The notes under the pieces were generated by a model. That model made no database searches. It was not told the DNA's origin and saw only the letters and a program-made list of their open reading frames with translations. From Lunularia cruciata (taxonomy: Eukaryota > Streptophyta > Marchantiopsida > Lunulariales > Lunulariaceae), in the NCBI GenBank assembly GCA_948567375.1, contig OX419760.1:12834001-12898000 (forward strand): DNA of 64,000 nt, given 5' to 3'. Below are positions 45,041 to 56,830 of the stretch, piece by piece (within the stretch, counting starts at the first letter, position 1; each line of letters begins with the position of its first letter). Both the position numbers and the translations under genes were made by a program.

Positions 45041-46330
45041 GCATAGGAGATGATATGGAACTTGTTAGGTTTCTACGTAAGCTTGATGATGTTGACTCCT
45101 CATGTGGTCCAAATGTAAGGTTTGAAACAAAGGTTTGTGATTGGTTCACATGATCACTTATTTCCCTAAACAATAATGTCTCCATACTTTGTAGCATGAA
45201 CCATTGCTAGTTGTTTTTAATCCCAAGCAAAGTAATTCCTTCTTGTGGTATTTAATAGGTGAGCCATAAAGAAAATGGGATTTTATCCATTTTGAAATTC
45301 TTACTATAACATAGCTCCAATGACAAAAGTTAAAAGCATCAAAATCAATCACACAAGGTACTTGAGGATCATATAGTTGAAGGATAGGTCATGAAGATAC
45401 CATATGCTTCAATTTCTTGAATGTTTCTTTCTGCTTGGTAGTCCATTGAAAGCTTGATGTCTTTTCCAAGAGATTGGTCAATGGCGCAGCCAGATGAACA
45501 TAATAGTAGATGAATTGTTGCTAAAAACATGCAATCCACTAAATGCCCACACTTCCATAGCATTGTTAGGAGTATTCTAATTAGTAATGGCCTTGATTTT
45601 CTTCTCTTCTATCTTGATCTCCTCCAATGAGACCTTATGACCCAAGAAGGTAATTCTTGTGTTCTACCTCTATCTTATGGCAGGTTAAGATATCATCCAA
45701 GAACACTACCATGTATCAATCTAATAGCCCATCCAACACTTGATGCATTTGGTCCATGAAAATTGCCAGAGCATTAGTGCCCAAAAGGTAAAATCTTGAT
45801 TCAAAATGCCCATACCTTGTGCAAAAGGTAATCTTTTGCTTATCTTTTCTATCAATGGGAATTTGCCAATACCTAGTTCAAAGATCCAACTTGGAGAAGT
45901 ATCATGCTCCACTCAATTGATCTAACAAGTCATCAATTTGGATCAAGGGATACACATTCTTTATGTTTTTTTATTAAGGCCATGTTATTTAATAAGAAAT
46001 CAAAGTCCCCCCATCTTTCTTTGGTATAAAAATTATTTGTGTTCCCAAGGAGATTTTTTATATTGTATAAAATCTTTCCACAACAACTTGGTCATTTTTG
46101 TTCAAAGCTCTTCTACCTCTTTTAGTGAGAGCCTACAGATTGGATTACTCATAAGAGTACTACTTGGAAATAGCTCAATCTTGAAGAGCATAGGTTGATC
46201 AAAAGGTAACCCTTTTAAAAGATCATCCATAAACACATATCAAAACTCTTGCACTATCTTATCAACCATTGCTTGTTGTGCTACTTACTTGTATCAGATT
46301 CTCCTTGTGCAATTGGCTTAATCCACAGAA
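45041..46330 (-). pseudogene. Ty3/gypsy RT-RNase H relic
   Basis: MVVFLDDILTC (about 45715-45685) is the catalytic box of motif C. A connection segment QWTTKQKETFKKLKH (about 45450-45405) and PILQLYDPQVPCVIDFDAF (about 45385-45330) mark the start of RNase H. Upstream, RT remains can be followed to about 46330. Multiple frameshifts. Confidence 0.7.
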
Positions 46331-46489
46331 TAAAAATAGGATTATCTTTCTCCAAAGCTTGCTCTATAACTACTAGATTGTCAAACTTCTCATCTTGGGA
46401 TTGACTTTACTTAGGTGTTTCACTAAGAGGTGTGAGACAATATAATTGGTAATTCTTATCTTGGTGTTGTACTTGAATTTGTCATCTGG

Positions 46490-46800
46490 TCCATACAAAT
46501 TAAACCTTTTGACGTTCAAGCCAAGGCAGATCTAGAATGATATCATAATGTAGTGGAGCTACTACAAACCTCATGTACATTAAATAATCCTTCCCAATCT
46601 TGGATGTAACAAGATATGAGATACAAAATTTAGAACTCTTTCTTCCATTTGCCATCATCAATCTACTACTAAATACTAGCTTGATAAGAATATATAAATC
46701 CTTTGCTAATTTCATAGATATGCAGTTATCAAAATTCACAAAATCAACCAAAATCCCACAACAATAATCTAACATAATACCTTGCAAGTGTATCAACTTG
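46490..46800 (-). pseudogene. Gypsy aspartic protease relic
   Basis: A 98-codon open stretch contains NCISMKLAKDLYILI, equivalent to the segment after the active-site loop, a single MANGRKSS, and VAPLHYDIILDLPWLERQKV, the characteristic end of plant gypsy protease (usually DIILGLPWL). The active-site DSG itself is eroded. Confidence 0.7.
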
Positions 46801-46899
46801 TATAGGTCAAGACTTCAATCCTATTAGAACAAATTAAGCTTCAAGTAAGTGGCTCAATATTCTTATTTGGATTCTTTTTTTTCCTTCATCCTCATGTTC

Positions 46900-47780
46900 T
46901 AGGAACTCCATTTGGGCAATGGGTTGAGGTTATCCATTCCTAGTTGGACATTTAGCAATGCAATGTACTATTTGGTGACAATAAAAGAAACCACCATTTT
47001 TTCATAATATTTCTCTATTTTTAATTCCAATCGGTCTCCATTGGATAGCATTGATCTCCATCTCCATTGGCTCTTACACCTATGTGTGGTGTGTTTGTAG
47101 GTTTTGTGGAGGTCTTAATTTTGACCTAGTTGTAGCAACCAAAGAATTAAAGTGTTCAACCAACTACATGGCTTCTTCTAAGTGTTTCGGCTCTTACATG
47201 GTCATTTCTAGTTTGGTGCTTTATTTCAAGCTCCTCACAAATTGATCCAAAGCTTCACTATTGATTATCTCTAGAATTTGCATTATGGCATTTTGGAATT
47301 GAATGGTATAGCTTCTCATAGAATTAATTTGCATTAATTTTGTCAATTTATCTCATGTAGCTTGTGAACATTTATCACTAAGAATCTCCTAAATTTTGCA
47401 TTTTGAATTCTTCCCATGCAAGATTGGTGCATTAAACTACCATTAAGCTTGTCCACTCAAAATTGCAACCATATTTTTGCCACTCCAACTAATTGACTTG
47501 AAACCAAGAGAATCTATCTTTGTTCATCTTAAAGATTTGTAGCTTCACAATAATGTTCACAATCAAACACAAATTTCTCCACTTCACTTGGGAGATTCTT
47601 GCCTTCAAATACCTTTGGCTTTGGAAATCAAATTTTCTCTTCTCTTTCTTGAAATGTTATTCTCTCTACGTGCTCTTGTTATTGATGATCTCTCTTTTCC
47701 AACAATAGAATAAGGTGCTCAATTTGTTATTGCATGGCAATGATAACTTTCAGCATCATTGCCATGACTACTATTCTATC
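46900..47780 (-). pseudogene. Gypsy gag relic with a degenerate zinc knuckle
   Basis: FFYCHQIVHCIAKCPTRNG near 47000 is a nucleocapsid knuckle whose first Cys has become Phe. Gag-like fragments extend to about 47780. Its order relative to protease, RT and integrase fits one gypsy element spanning 43893-47780; its 5' LTR is not identified because LTR S copy 3 starts at 47834. Confidence 0.6.
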
Positions 47781-47833
47781 AAAATATCTACTTGCAATAT
47801 TCAAAGTTAACACATAGATGCAACATAATGTCA

Positions 47834-49770
47834 TGTTAGGGTTTATGCAGCTAATTAAAGTGTAGTTTAGTGAAGTTTATCTCTATATTATTGGAATAGG
47901 TTGTATAACGGATTCCATTGTTGAGCTACTACCAAGTGAGTTATCAATGTAAATATAAGTGACTGGCCAGATGGATTATGACTGTGTTCTCTTTGAGTGC
48001 TTTGATGTATATAAGTGGTGGAGATTTAATAGACATGATGTGTTTTAGTTTCAAAAGTCTCAAGCAAGAGAAGGACATTGAGAGTGAGAGTTGCTGCCTA
48101 GTATGGGAGCTAGAGCATCAATAGAAGAGTTAAAAAAAGAGATGTTTTGTGATCCTGATTTACCATTTCTGAATCCTTTCTCATCAAACTAAAAATTTAC
48201 ACCATGATCATTTTTGAGCTTAAATGGTAGTACATTTTGGTCTTGTGTTTATGGAGTCATTGATGGAACTCTCAGTCCTATTGTCTTTCTTGTACGTACT
48301 TATGGATAGACATGGGTATTGACAAGTTATGTGCTCTTGTATAAGGAGCAGTCATTAATTTTGCTCAAGGGTTTTTCAAGGTGGACTTATGGGTCCATGT
48401 GTCAAAAAGGAGAATGTTAAGTGACAAAATAGTAAGAACTAAATTGCAATAAGAGAAGTCAAGAGGTCTTTGACATTTTAAGGAATTCAGTGAATGACAT
48501 TTGGGGAGAAAGGACCATGATGAGAGGAAGGAGCTCATAGGCTATGGTTTGAAGACAAGAAATAAGGGATTTAAGTGAAGACTGAGTATGATATGATCAA
48601 TTGAAGCAAGGGGGTTAAATTCATACCTAAGTGCACAAATTGGAGGACTATGAGAGTTTCATCATACTTTTTCATGATATGTCAGAGGTTTTGGGGATTA
48701 GACACAGTGGTGGTCATGATGTGCTCAAGAAATTTCACTTTGGAGTTAATCTAAAATTTGATCTGATCAATTGAAATTAGAGTATTGGAAATCAAAGTGT
48801 TGGGAAGTAGATTATGATCAAGTTTGGGGTTTTGGTCATTTCCTAAGCTCTGCTTTGAATTAGGCCATGAAATGTTTCAATATTGTTGGTGATTATGTCT
48901 TGTATCTCTATGTAAAGGTATCATATAAATTCTTCAAATAAATAATTTAGGGTCTGGATCAGGTATACCTTGGTTTGTAGAGCTCAAAAGTTAGCCTAGC
49001 TTTGGAATTGATCCATATCTAAAGATTAGAGTTGAGTTCAATTTCTAGAATTCATAAAGGTTTAGATAGAAATACAACCAACTACTTTGTAAACTCTGGT
49101 TGGCTCAAGATTTATAGAGGGATCTGATCGAATGCAATAATCTATATTGCAAACACTATAATAAATTCCAAGGAATTACTCTATTTCCAGCTCCAATTAA
49201 ATGATAATTCTCTCATTAAGATCAAGGTTAAGTATTTTCAGTTTGGTGGATTGTTCTTGAGGATTTATTTGAGCCTTTCAATGACAATTCTAGTGAGATT
49301 TTGGCAAGAACTAGGGCTAGACCCTTAATTAGGGTTTCAAAATAAGGGTTTGGACTACAAACTCTAATTCAAGTTCAAGAGAGTGCCACAAGATCTATAA
49401 TAGTCCAATGGTAGCTAGACTTATATCATTGGAAATTTTACTTTACAAGCTTTCCATTGTGCCCTAAACCATTTAAATTAGAGATATATAGAGGAAAGTA
49501 TCTCAATTTGAGTCTCATAGATATTTGCCCATAAAAGGGCATAAAAGTATGACTCTTGGAAGCAACACTTGGAGTAATGGAGAATAGGTCTTGGACAAAG
49601 AAATTGTTCAAGACCTATTCTCCATGGAGAATTGTTGTCAATTTGCTTGTGTTTGGATTCTTTCCATGGTGATGGTGGAAGTGATGTCTATGACCAAGGA
49701 GTGCATGTTGTGATGGCAAGTCAGGTTGCTTTTTATTCCCCTACCCAATAGAATAAACATTAAAAACAAG
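47834..49770 (+). repeat. LTR family S, copy 3
   Basis: Begins TGTTAGGGTTTATGCAG and aligns with copies 1 and 2 through AGTGAGAGTTG, GAATTGATCCATATCTA and GGAGTGCATGTTGTGATG. It is more diverged and appears to lack the final 200 bp or so. Confidence 0.6.
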
Positions 49771-49799
49771 GATAGAAGATTTTGGTACTTAGGGCAAAC

Positions 49800-50055
49800 A
49801 AGTGGGCTCAATACCCAATGTTGATGGCCATAGATACTCATTATCCAGTAAACAAAAGGAGTTGGCCAAATATGTCTTGGTATGCATCCATGGTTACTAA
49901 AATGCATGTTCATCTTGAGCATCATAAGAAGAATATAATAATATAGAATAAGCAGACTAGTTAGTAAAAGTTAATGAGTTAGTAGTCTTAGCTAAATATA
50001 GCAAAAAGAAGTATAATAGCTTAAGAATGTGCTTTTAAGTATTGAGAAAGCTTGT
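49800..50055 (-). repeat. Large inverted repeat, left arm
   Basis: The reverse complement matches 50178-50402 through ATGCATGTTCATCTTGAGCA, GGCCAACTCCTTTTGT and AGCAAAAAGAAGTATAA. The inner part is homologous to LTR X. Differences between the arms are few but include small indels. Confidence 0.85.
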
Positions 50056-50177
50056 GGGAAGGATATTCCAAAAGTACACAAGAAGCTTCTTGGTGAGAAG
50101 CTTCAAGGAACTTTCCAAGGGTAGAGTAACTTGTATGCAAAGATGAAGGCTAGCTGAGCTTGTACACCAAGTAGGAA

Positions 50178-50402
50178 GCTTTCTCAATACTTAAAGCACA
50201 TTCTTAAGCTAGTTATACTTCTTTTTGCTATATTAGCTTAGACTACTAACTCATAACTTGTTTGCTTATTCTATATTATTATATTCCTCTTATGATGCTC
50301 AAGATGAACATGCATTTTAGTAACCATGGATGCATACCAAGACATATTTGGCCAACTCCTTTTGTACATTGGGTAATGAGTATCTAAGGCCATCATCATT
50401 GG
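50178..50402 (+). repeat. Large inverted repeat, right arm
   Basis: Partner of 49800-50055. The loop of about 120 bp (50056-50177) is also LTR X-derived, matching the minus orientation (GCTTGTGGGAAGGATATTCC and the CTTGTACACCAAGTAGGAAG tract). The structure is therefore an LTR X copy followed by an inverted partial copy plus flank. Confidence 0.85.
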
Positions 50403-52280
50403 GAATAGAATGCCATTTGTATATCAAACTTCAAACATTTCTCTGAAGACAATCTGCTCTTTCTCATTAAGTAGCCTTTTCCCTACTTCTTCATGTAAGT
50501 CAATTGGTTCTTGTGATGGCTTCACTTCTTCTCAATTATTGTCTAGAACAAGCTTTCTTCAACCTCCATTTTTGGTCCCAACTTTTGAATGTGCAGCTTC
50601 TCTTCTTTATTTGGAAGCTCACATTCAGGTGTGAGTATATGCCAATGCCCAAGATATCAATATCTTTGGTTACTTCTTCCTACCTACTTCTGATTTCTTC
50701 ATCTTCTTCACAATCCTTTTATAGACCTTCTTCTTCATCCAAATCAACCTCAAATGCTTTTGAGTGTTTCACTCCTAAGTGCTTCTTAGGTTGGTTACCT
50801 TCTTCTTTGGATTCATTATTACCTTTAAGATCCTTATGTCATTTATTTAGGAGCCTTTGCCAAAGGAGAGTTGGTGTTGAATTTGTGCTTCTTCTCCTTC
50901 TTGACCAAAGACACAAATTGCTCATTTACCCAATACTTCTCATTTACCTCCTACATGAGCTTCATCTGATGCATTCCTTTTGGGTCTTCTTCAAAGTATG
51001 ATGGGGTCACTTTATGGAATGGGAACTCTAATTTCTCCTCCTTAGTGAGTAAGTTTTGGCTGATGCAAAAGTGAATTACAAAGGGTATTAGATAATGAGG
51101 TCATGGCTCTTTGAAGACATCATACATCTTCTAAACATGCTTGTAAAAGATGTGTCTCCAATTAACAAGACTCTTTGAGAAAATGTGTTCAAAGAATGCA
51201 ACCTGAGAATTGGTCAAGTATGTGTACCTTTGAGGCTTGAAGATCTTCATCAAGCCATTTGAAATCTCTCTCCTTTTTGGGTTTTTTTAATCCATCATGA
51301 GCCATCCATTGAAGGGATACTTCTTATGTGCAAAGGCCTTTTCTATGCTTGCATGCATTTTGTCACTCAAGTTGAGCCAAGACTCAAAATTGTATTGCAT
51401 TAACTATTCCTTGATTGTTCACAATATCTTCCTCCAATGAAACAATGTCCATGCATTTACATTTTCTCTCATATTACTTGGTCCTAATTTATTCATCCCT
51501 CAAATCTCTAAGGCCAATGCTTTTGAAGTGTATTCCCAATTCCATAGAAGGAAGCTCAATTTATGACTTCTAAAGGATTGTCTTTCTAATTGCCATTTCC
51601 CATGGATCTACCATTGGGGTCTTCTAGTGAAATGTATTCTAAGCTCTCTTTTAAATAATCATCTTCACCATTGTGACTAGTTTCTATTCACAACAAATGT
51701 GCACTCAATTTGTACCCTTCTCACTTTATTGATCAATAATCTTTTGGAAATCTATGTGAAACTATAAAATTACTTGCTTCTATAGTGGTGTCAAGGTTTC
51801 TACCTCTACCCACTTGTTGGTTGCAATGGTATTCAGTCACATGTCTTTTTCCACTTGTGCAAGAAATTGTTTTTAAGTGCTCTTTCCATGACATTCAAAG
51901 TGTTGTACAACTGCTTTTTCTTCCAAAGAATCTTCGTACTCTTTCAAAGATGAGTTTTGCCTATCTTCCAAAAAATTGGCTCCCAAATTCTCTTCAAAAG
52001 ATGAGGTTACTCATCTTAAAAAGAAATGGTGTCCTTCTCTTCCAAAGAAAGTACAACACTTGTGAAGATGTTGGTCTTTTGAAGACTTGAATCTTCCAAA
52101 GAATTATATCTTCACTAGAATAGATATTTATGGAAAATTTTCTCAATAGAAGGAATTCCATTCTTCTCTCAATACAAAATACAGAAAAAAACCAAAGAAC
52201 TTATAATTTCTAATACCACATAATATTTTGCTAAAGTGTTCCCTAGTGCTTACATAACTCCTTGGGCTAAAAATATGGAA
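50403..52280. other. Decayed unassigned sequence
   Basis: The minus strand between about 51000 and 50500 has charged, Lys/Glu-rich fragments (for example KVTPSYFEEDPKGMHQMKL, EVNEKYWVNEQFVSLVKKEK) that may be an old gag or unknown transposon protein. The plus strand has an overlapping 165-codon open frame with Ser/Leu-rich content that is probably its shadow. No domain recognised. Confidence 0.35.
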
Positions 52281-52988
52281 AATTTATATAAGAAGTAGGA
52301 TTGAAGCCTTCACTAGGGTTTCAAAATTAAAGTTTGAACTACAAAATCAAGCTAAGTTTGAAATATTTCACGTTGAAATATTTCATTATAGTAGGCAGAT
52401 TAAGGCTTTCAATATTTCATTGGAAAACTTACCTTGTTAAGCATTTCATTGAGTCCAAAGAACACTTGAATTAAAGCTATAGAGTTATGCTATCTTAGTC
52501 TAAGTTTTGTAGTTATTTCTCCATCAAAAGGTATATAAATTTACTTTTTGGAGTATAAGTTGGAAGAAACTTTTCTATTGAGCAAGGATGCTTTAAGAAA
52601 ATTATATACTAGAAGCATGAAGAATAGCAACTCTTCATGAAGAGTTGCTATTAAGCTACTTGTGTTTGGATACTCTCTTTGCTCTACATGCTTGATTATA
52701 TGCCCAATTGACTTGGATTTTTGTATATTCATTGCACTTAGATTTCCTTCCCTTGGGTGTGCAATGTATTTTTCTTTGTTGATGCTAGAAATAATGACTA
52801 AGAAGCAAGAGTGCATGTTGTGATATGAGGTTAGGTTGCACTTTTTCCTACTCAATGAAATTTGAGAACTAATGTAGAAATACTTGCCGGATTACAAATA
52901 AGGACAACCATTCCTAATAGGTTTAAATTCAACCTCCCTACTTATAGACTCCACATCCACACCTTTTGTGTTCCCAATGAGAATAGCA
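52281..52988 (+). repeat. LTR family S, copy 4, 5'-truncated
   Basis: Aligns with the last 700 bp or so of copies 1 and 2 (CATTGGAAAACTTACC, TTGACTTGGATT, GAGTGCATGTTGTGATAT) and ends ATAGCA/ACA-like as the others do. Confidence 0.6.
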
Positions 52989-53559
52989 CATAGTAAGATG
53001 ACATAATCCAAAGTAAATCATCAACATCATCATTTAGGACCATCCACTAGTGCTCTTAGGTCCACTTCCTCAGATTTCCCCAGATATCATCTTTCTCAAT
53101 TGGTTTCTCAATTATCATCTTGTGAAATAAAACAAGCAACCCAAAGTACCAATTCCACTAAAGGAAAGACAAATTTAATATCTATGGTAAACCTCTACAT
53201 ACTTCAATTTCCCAATTATCAATAGTAAGATTACAAGGAGTGAAGACCACTACCTTCTTGGATTGCACTTGTCTCCTTTCTATCTTGTAATATCACTCAC
53301 AAATCAACCACCCAAAGAATCAAACCACTTTGACTGTCTTTACCTGATACAATCTTTGTCCTAATTACTCTCAACAAGATTAATAATTTGCAAAGTGAAA
53401 TCAGTCAAGAGAAATTGTGAATTTTCAGATCAAAGAGTTTTCCATTGGTCTTTAGTCATTGTCTTGTTGCCATACTCATGGGAGATATCTTCAGTAGGTG
53501 CCAACGGCCTTTGATTGCTTTTCTTTAAGCAAGACTCAATATCATTTAAGCTTACATAA
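52989..53559. other. Unassigned AT-rich DNA
   Basis: No coding or repeat signal recognised between the S fragment and the Penelope-like element. Confidence 0.3.
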
Positions 53560-53640
53560 TATATAGATAGGTATATGAGAACGGAAGCCGTTTTGGGAAC
53601 TGGTTATCCAGAACTCATGAAGTGCAAATGAGCGATAAAC
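53560..53640 (-). repeat. Penelope-associated direct repeat, distal copy
   Basis: AGGTATATGAGAACGGAAGC then TGGTTATCCAGAACTCATGA on the plus strand repeats 55150-55205, where the same tract reads AGGTATACAAGAACAATAGC then AGGTTATCCAGAACTCTTGA. Same orientation, about 1.57 kb apart. Confidence 0.75.
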
Positions 53641-55044
53641 AATATGTACATGATACTCAACACTAGGAATATGTAACCCCGAGGGTAGAATGCATGGAAG
53701 GTCAGCGACACGCAAGACTAGAGTAGTGAAATCCTGAAGTTAGAATGCATCAAAGGTAACCTGCAGCAATGGCATAATCAAAATAAACATATTGAAACAC
53801 CAACATATCTATATGAGAAACATCATCAAATGAAACACAAAATAACTGTCACGTGGAAACCATTAGATAGCAACTCGCATAGTTGAGATGCAGCCTGCAA
53901 AGAAATGGAGACAATACTCCCACATAAGTAGAAAAATAAAGACTCCATGAAGAAACGGACAGCTGAAAAGGATGGAGATGAACTGGTGGCAAGAGACAAG
54001 TAATAGTCGGTAAATATCACGGGTCAGGGAAGAGTTGAGTCAGGAAATGAAAATCGGAGAAGGTGGATGAGGCAAAGCACAGGAAGGATAAATTGCTCAA
54101 AGAACGAGGGAAGATGAGCAAAGCATCCAAGGACGTGGATATAGAGATATCACAGCAAGCGCTATGGACGCTTGAGTCCAGAGAAGCCAAACAGCTGAGG
54201 GAAGCAGAAGACGGCCATAGTACCTCCCCATGAAAACACATGCAATTTCATCAGTGCCTCACGTAGTGCCAAAGTAGTTGAGCTAGAGTCAATACCCCTC
54301 ATACCGAGTTTCTGCTCGAAAACTCATGAGTGCCAAGGCAAACTCGGTTGCTCCCCTACAATGCCGTTCAGAGGTCAAAAATAGTGAGAAATAGTGAGAT
54401 ACAATAAGCATCAACGAAAAAAACATCAATTGGAAGAAGAATGCAGTGCTGCACGGGAAGGGACCAACAAAATAAACCGAAGTAGCGAGATACATGAAGC
54501 ATCAACGAAATAAACAGTAGCGAAATCAGCAAAAGAAACATCTTTGTAGGAAAACTCAGCGCTTCTTGGGGAGGGACCTGCAAAATAAACCTTCTCGAAA
54601 GAAAGCGCAGTGCTGCAAGGGAAGGGACAAGCGGGGAGGCAAAACAACATTGCTATCCTTCACAAGCAAGGACTAGTGGGAGAGACCCAGCAAACTACAA
54701 GCAGGGAGTAAAAAACATCACTGCTGCAACAAGAAAGGACAGCGGGAGAAACCCTATCAAACCCCAACCCAGCAAACCCAGCAGGAGAAACCCTCGCGAG
54801 GAGAGAAACAAGTAAGAGTACTAAAAAGAAAGGAGGGGAACTGGCAAAAGGGCAACAGACAGAGGCAACTGTAGCCTTGTGTGAAGGGAAGAACCATGTG
54901 GGCCACGTATCCATAAGCAGTGGACACATGTCCAGCAGTCTGTGATGAAAATCCACATGGCATAAAAATCCAAAGAGTGCTATACCACATATAAAATACA
55001 TTGGAAGAGGCAAGATTTTATAAAAGTCTAAGGGAAAAACTACT
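53641..55044 (-). other. GC-richer repeat-laden tail of the Penelope-like element
   Basis: The segment differs in composition from its surroundings. It carries degenerate internal repeats: GCATCAACGAAA with a following AAACA (54411, 54500), GCAGTGCTGCA(C/A)GGGAAGGGAC (54445, 54608) with a diverged third unit (54560), and GGGAGA(A/G)ACCC (54670, 54735, 54780). A 136-codon minus frame (54660-55070) is Leu/Ser/Phe-rich and unlike any domain. I read this as untranslated or pseudo-LTR sequence. Confidence 0.5.
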
Positions 55045-55375
55045 GGTGGGCTCGAAAATAAGCTCCCCACCTGGTAGAAAGAAACACATGTTCTCAGATC
55101 TCTTTATATACTAAGCCCAATGATAGACCATAGATAGTATATATAGGTATACAAGAACAATAGCCATTCTGGGAACAGGTTATCCAGAACTCTTGAAGTG
55201 TAAATGATCATAGATAGTGTATATATGAAAAAAGAAGTCAAGTACAACTCCTGATCAAATGTATGGTATCCAGGCCTACAGTAAAAAGTACTTGTAGGTC
55301 AAACTGGAGCTACCTGTCTGGCAGAAAGAATAGATGTCCTTAAATCTCTATAGATACTAAGCCCATGATAACCAT
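55045..55375 (-). repeat. Short tandem duplication after the RT
   Basis: On the minus strand ATGGGCTTAGTATCTATAGA (ending near 55365) recurs diverged as TTGGGCTTAGTATATAAAGA near 55125. Both are followed by AGA(T/C)(T/C)T(A/G)AG(A/G)ACAT. The period is about 235 bp. It overlaps the proximal copy of the repeat at 55140-55215. Confidence 0.65.
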
Positions 55376-55384
55376 GGATATCTT

Positions 55385-56830
55385 TTTCCACTTGTAAGAC
55401 TGAGCAAAAATTTTTCTGGATCATGTGAAGGAGGTAATTCTTAGAGATAAAGCTGTTTATAAGTTTTCTACAAGCTAAAAGGTATGACTTTTTGGAATTA
55501 CAGATCCATCTATATCAAACACATTCGGATTTTATAATCCCGAGTTTACATTTAGAGGAAATGTCTGAAAGAACATGAGGGAGCAAGATTGTCTTGATGT
55601 GAGCAAAGTGAGGCAGCTCTTTCTTATCATAGATAAAGACAAAGATATTGAAGTCATCCTGAGTAATGCGATAGTCGAGATAATCACAGTGAGTGCCAAA
55701 ATGAGTTTGAACTAGCTCACACAAGAGTTTGGGATAGATCCCACCACCTCTAGCATCATCATCCATATACATAAAATCCGTAAAATGATTGAGTCCCAAG
55801 CCAACCACCACAAGATCATCAACATATCTTTGAACATGGGACAGGTCGTACAACAGAGCGACATCATTGGCATCCAGCAATCTGCAAATGAAGTCCAGTT
55901 CATAGGGAAGAGGTATAGATTAGCCACAAAGACAGCACAAGGTGTCCCCATGGGTGTCCCAATCTCTTGACGGAAGAGCTTATTTCCGAAAGTGATGTAG
56001 AGGTTATCAAAAAGGAATAACATCCAACAGATGAGACAGTCCTCATCAACCGCCATGAATTTGAGATGTTTTGCCGATTGAGAGATATTGTTTTGGTTTT
56101 TAAGCCATCTATATTTAAAGTCAAGTGTGGAGTTCTCAACCATTAACACGGTTTCCCTACACAGAGTGAACCTATAATGGAAAATAGATCTGATGAGAGT
56201 AGACAGTCTTGTCTTGAGACCATGGAGGTGAATCTTAGTATAAAGGGTGGTGAAATCAAAACTTTGAAAAAGAACCTTTTCCAAGGTGGCAAGAGTCTAT
56301 TGCAAACCAGAATCTGTAGGAGAAGAGGATCTTCTCTTGCACAGTCTTTGCACCCGCTCAAGCAAAACAAGAATGCGAGAAGAGTTGCCCAAGATCTAGC
56401 TAGAGTCGACCATCAGCCCCACTTGTAAGAACTCATGCCGCCAGAGGTCGTTTGCAGAAGGGAGCAATGCTTTGAAGAATGAGCTCAGCCAACGAGAAAG
56501 TTCAGACAAGGAAGTGGAGTAGCCTGCTGCAATGAACCGAGGAGCAATGGGAGACTTATGGAATTTCCAAGTGCAGCAGAAGTAAGAGAGTCTCTCGGAA
56601 TCCTTGGAAGCACAAAATCCTTGAGAGGTATTGAAACGGTGGTGAGAAAGTAAAAGTTGGTTTTGAGGAAGCAATGAGAGTTTATAGGTTGCTGAAGGAG
56701 AATGAAGCTCATTGAGTAAAGTTTGAATGTGAAAGTATCGGCAAACAAATACAAAATTGGTGGGACACTTGTCCATATAAGTAATAATGAAATGAGACTT
56801 GAAATGAGCAACAGTTTTTGATCATGAGGA
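55385..56830 (-). pseudogene. Penelope-type reverse transcriptase
   Basis: In element order: YMDKCPTNFVFVCR (about 56780), equivalent to the early ADKG-type motif; WKFHKSPIAPRFIAAGYS then LSRWLSSFFKAL (about 56560-56490), the K(F/L)HK...RFI...LS motif. Motif A is FDFTTLYTKI (near 56260) and motif B is FRQEIGTPMGTPCAVFVANL (near 55970). The catalytic box is QRYVDDLVVVG (near 55820). Next come CDYLDYRI and VFIYDKKELPHF (about 55680-55610), and a thumb-like tail ISKNYLLHMIQKNF to about 55400. Between A and B lie about 75 extra residues, compatible with an insertion-in-fingers-like region. Frameshifts occur near 56390 and 55900. This is a Penelope-like RT and not LTR, LINE or group II. Confidence 0.82.

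Noticed and set aside
50504..51001. A 165-codon plus-strand frame as a real gene
   Set aside because: Ser/Leu-rich, no domain, and antisense to a charged minus-strand relic; most likely a shadow.
54289..54650. Three staggered minus-strand frames with similar Ser/Phe/Leu-rich sequence
   Set aside because: Their similarity comes from DNA repeats in the Penelope tail, not from conserved protein.
53560..55215. Hammerhead ribozyme in the Penelope pseudo-LTR
   Set aside because: I could not find the CUGAUGA...GAAA core with paired stems. The N-terminal-endonuclease clade is also said to lack it.
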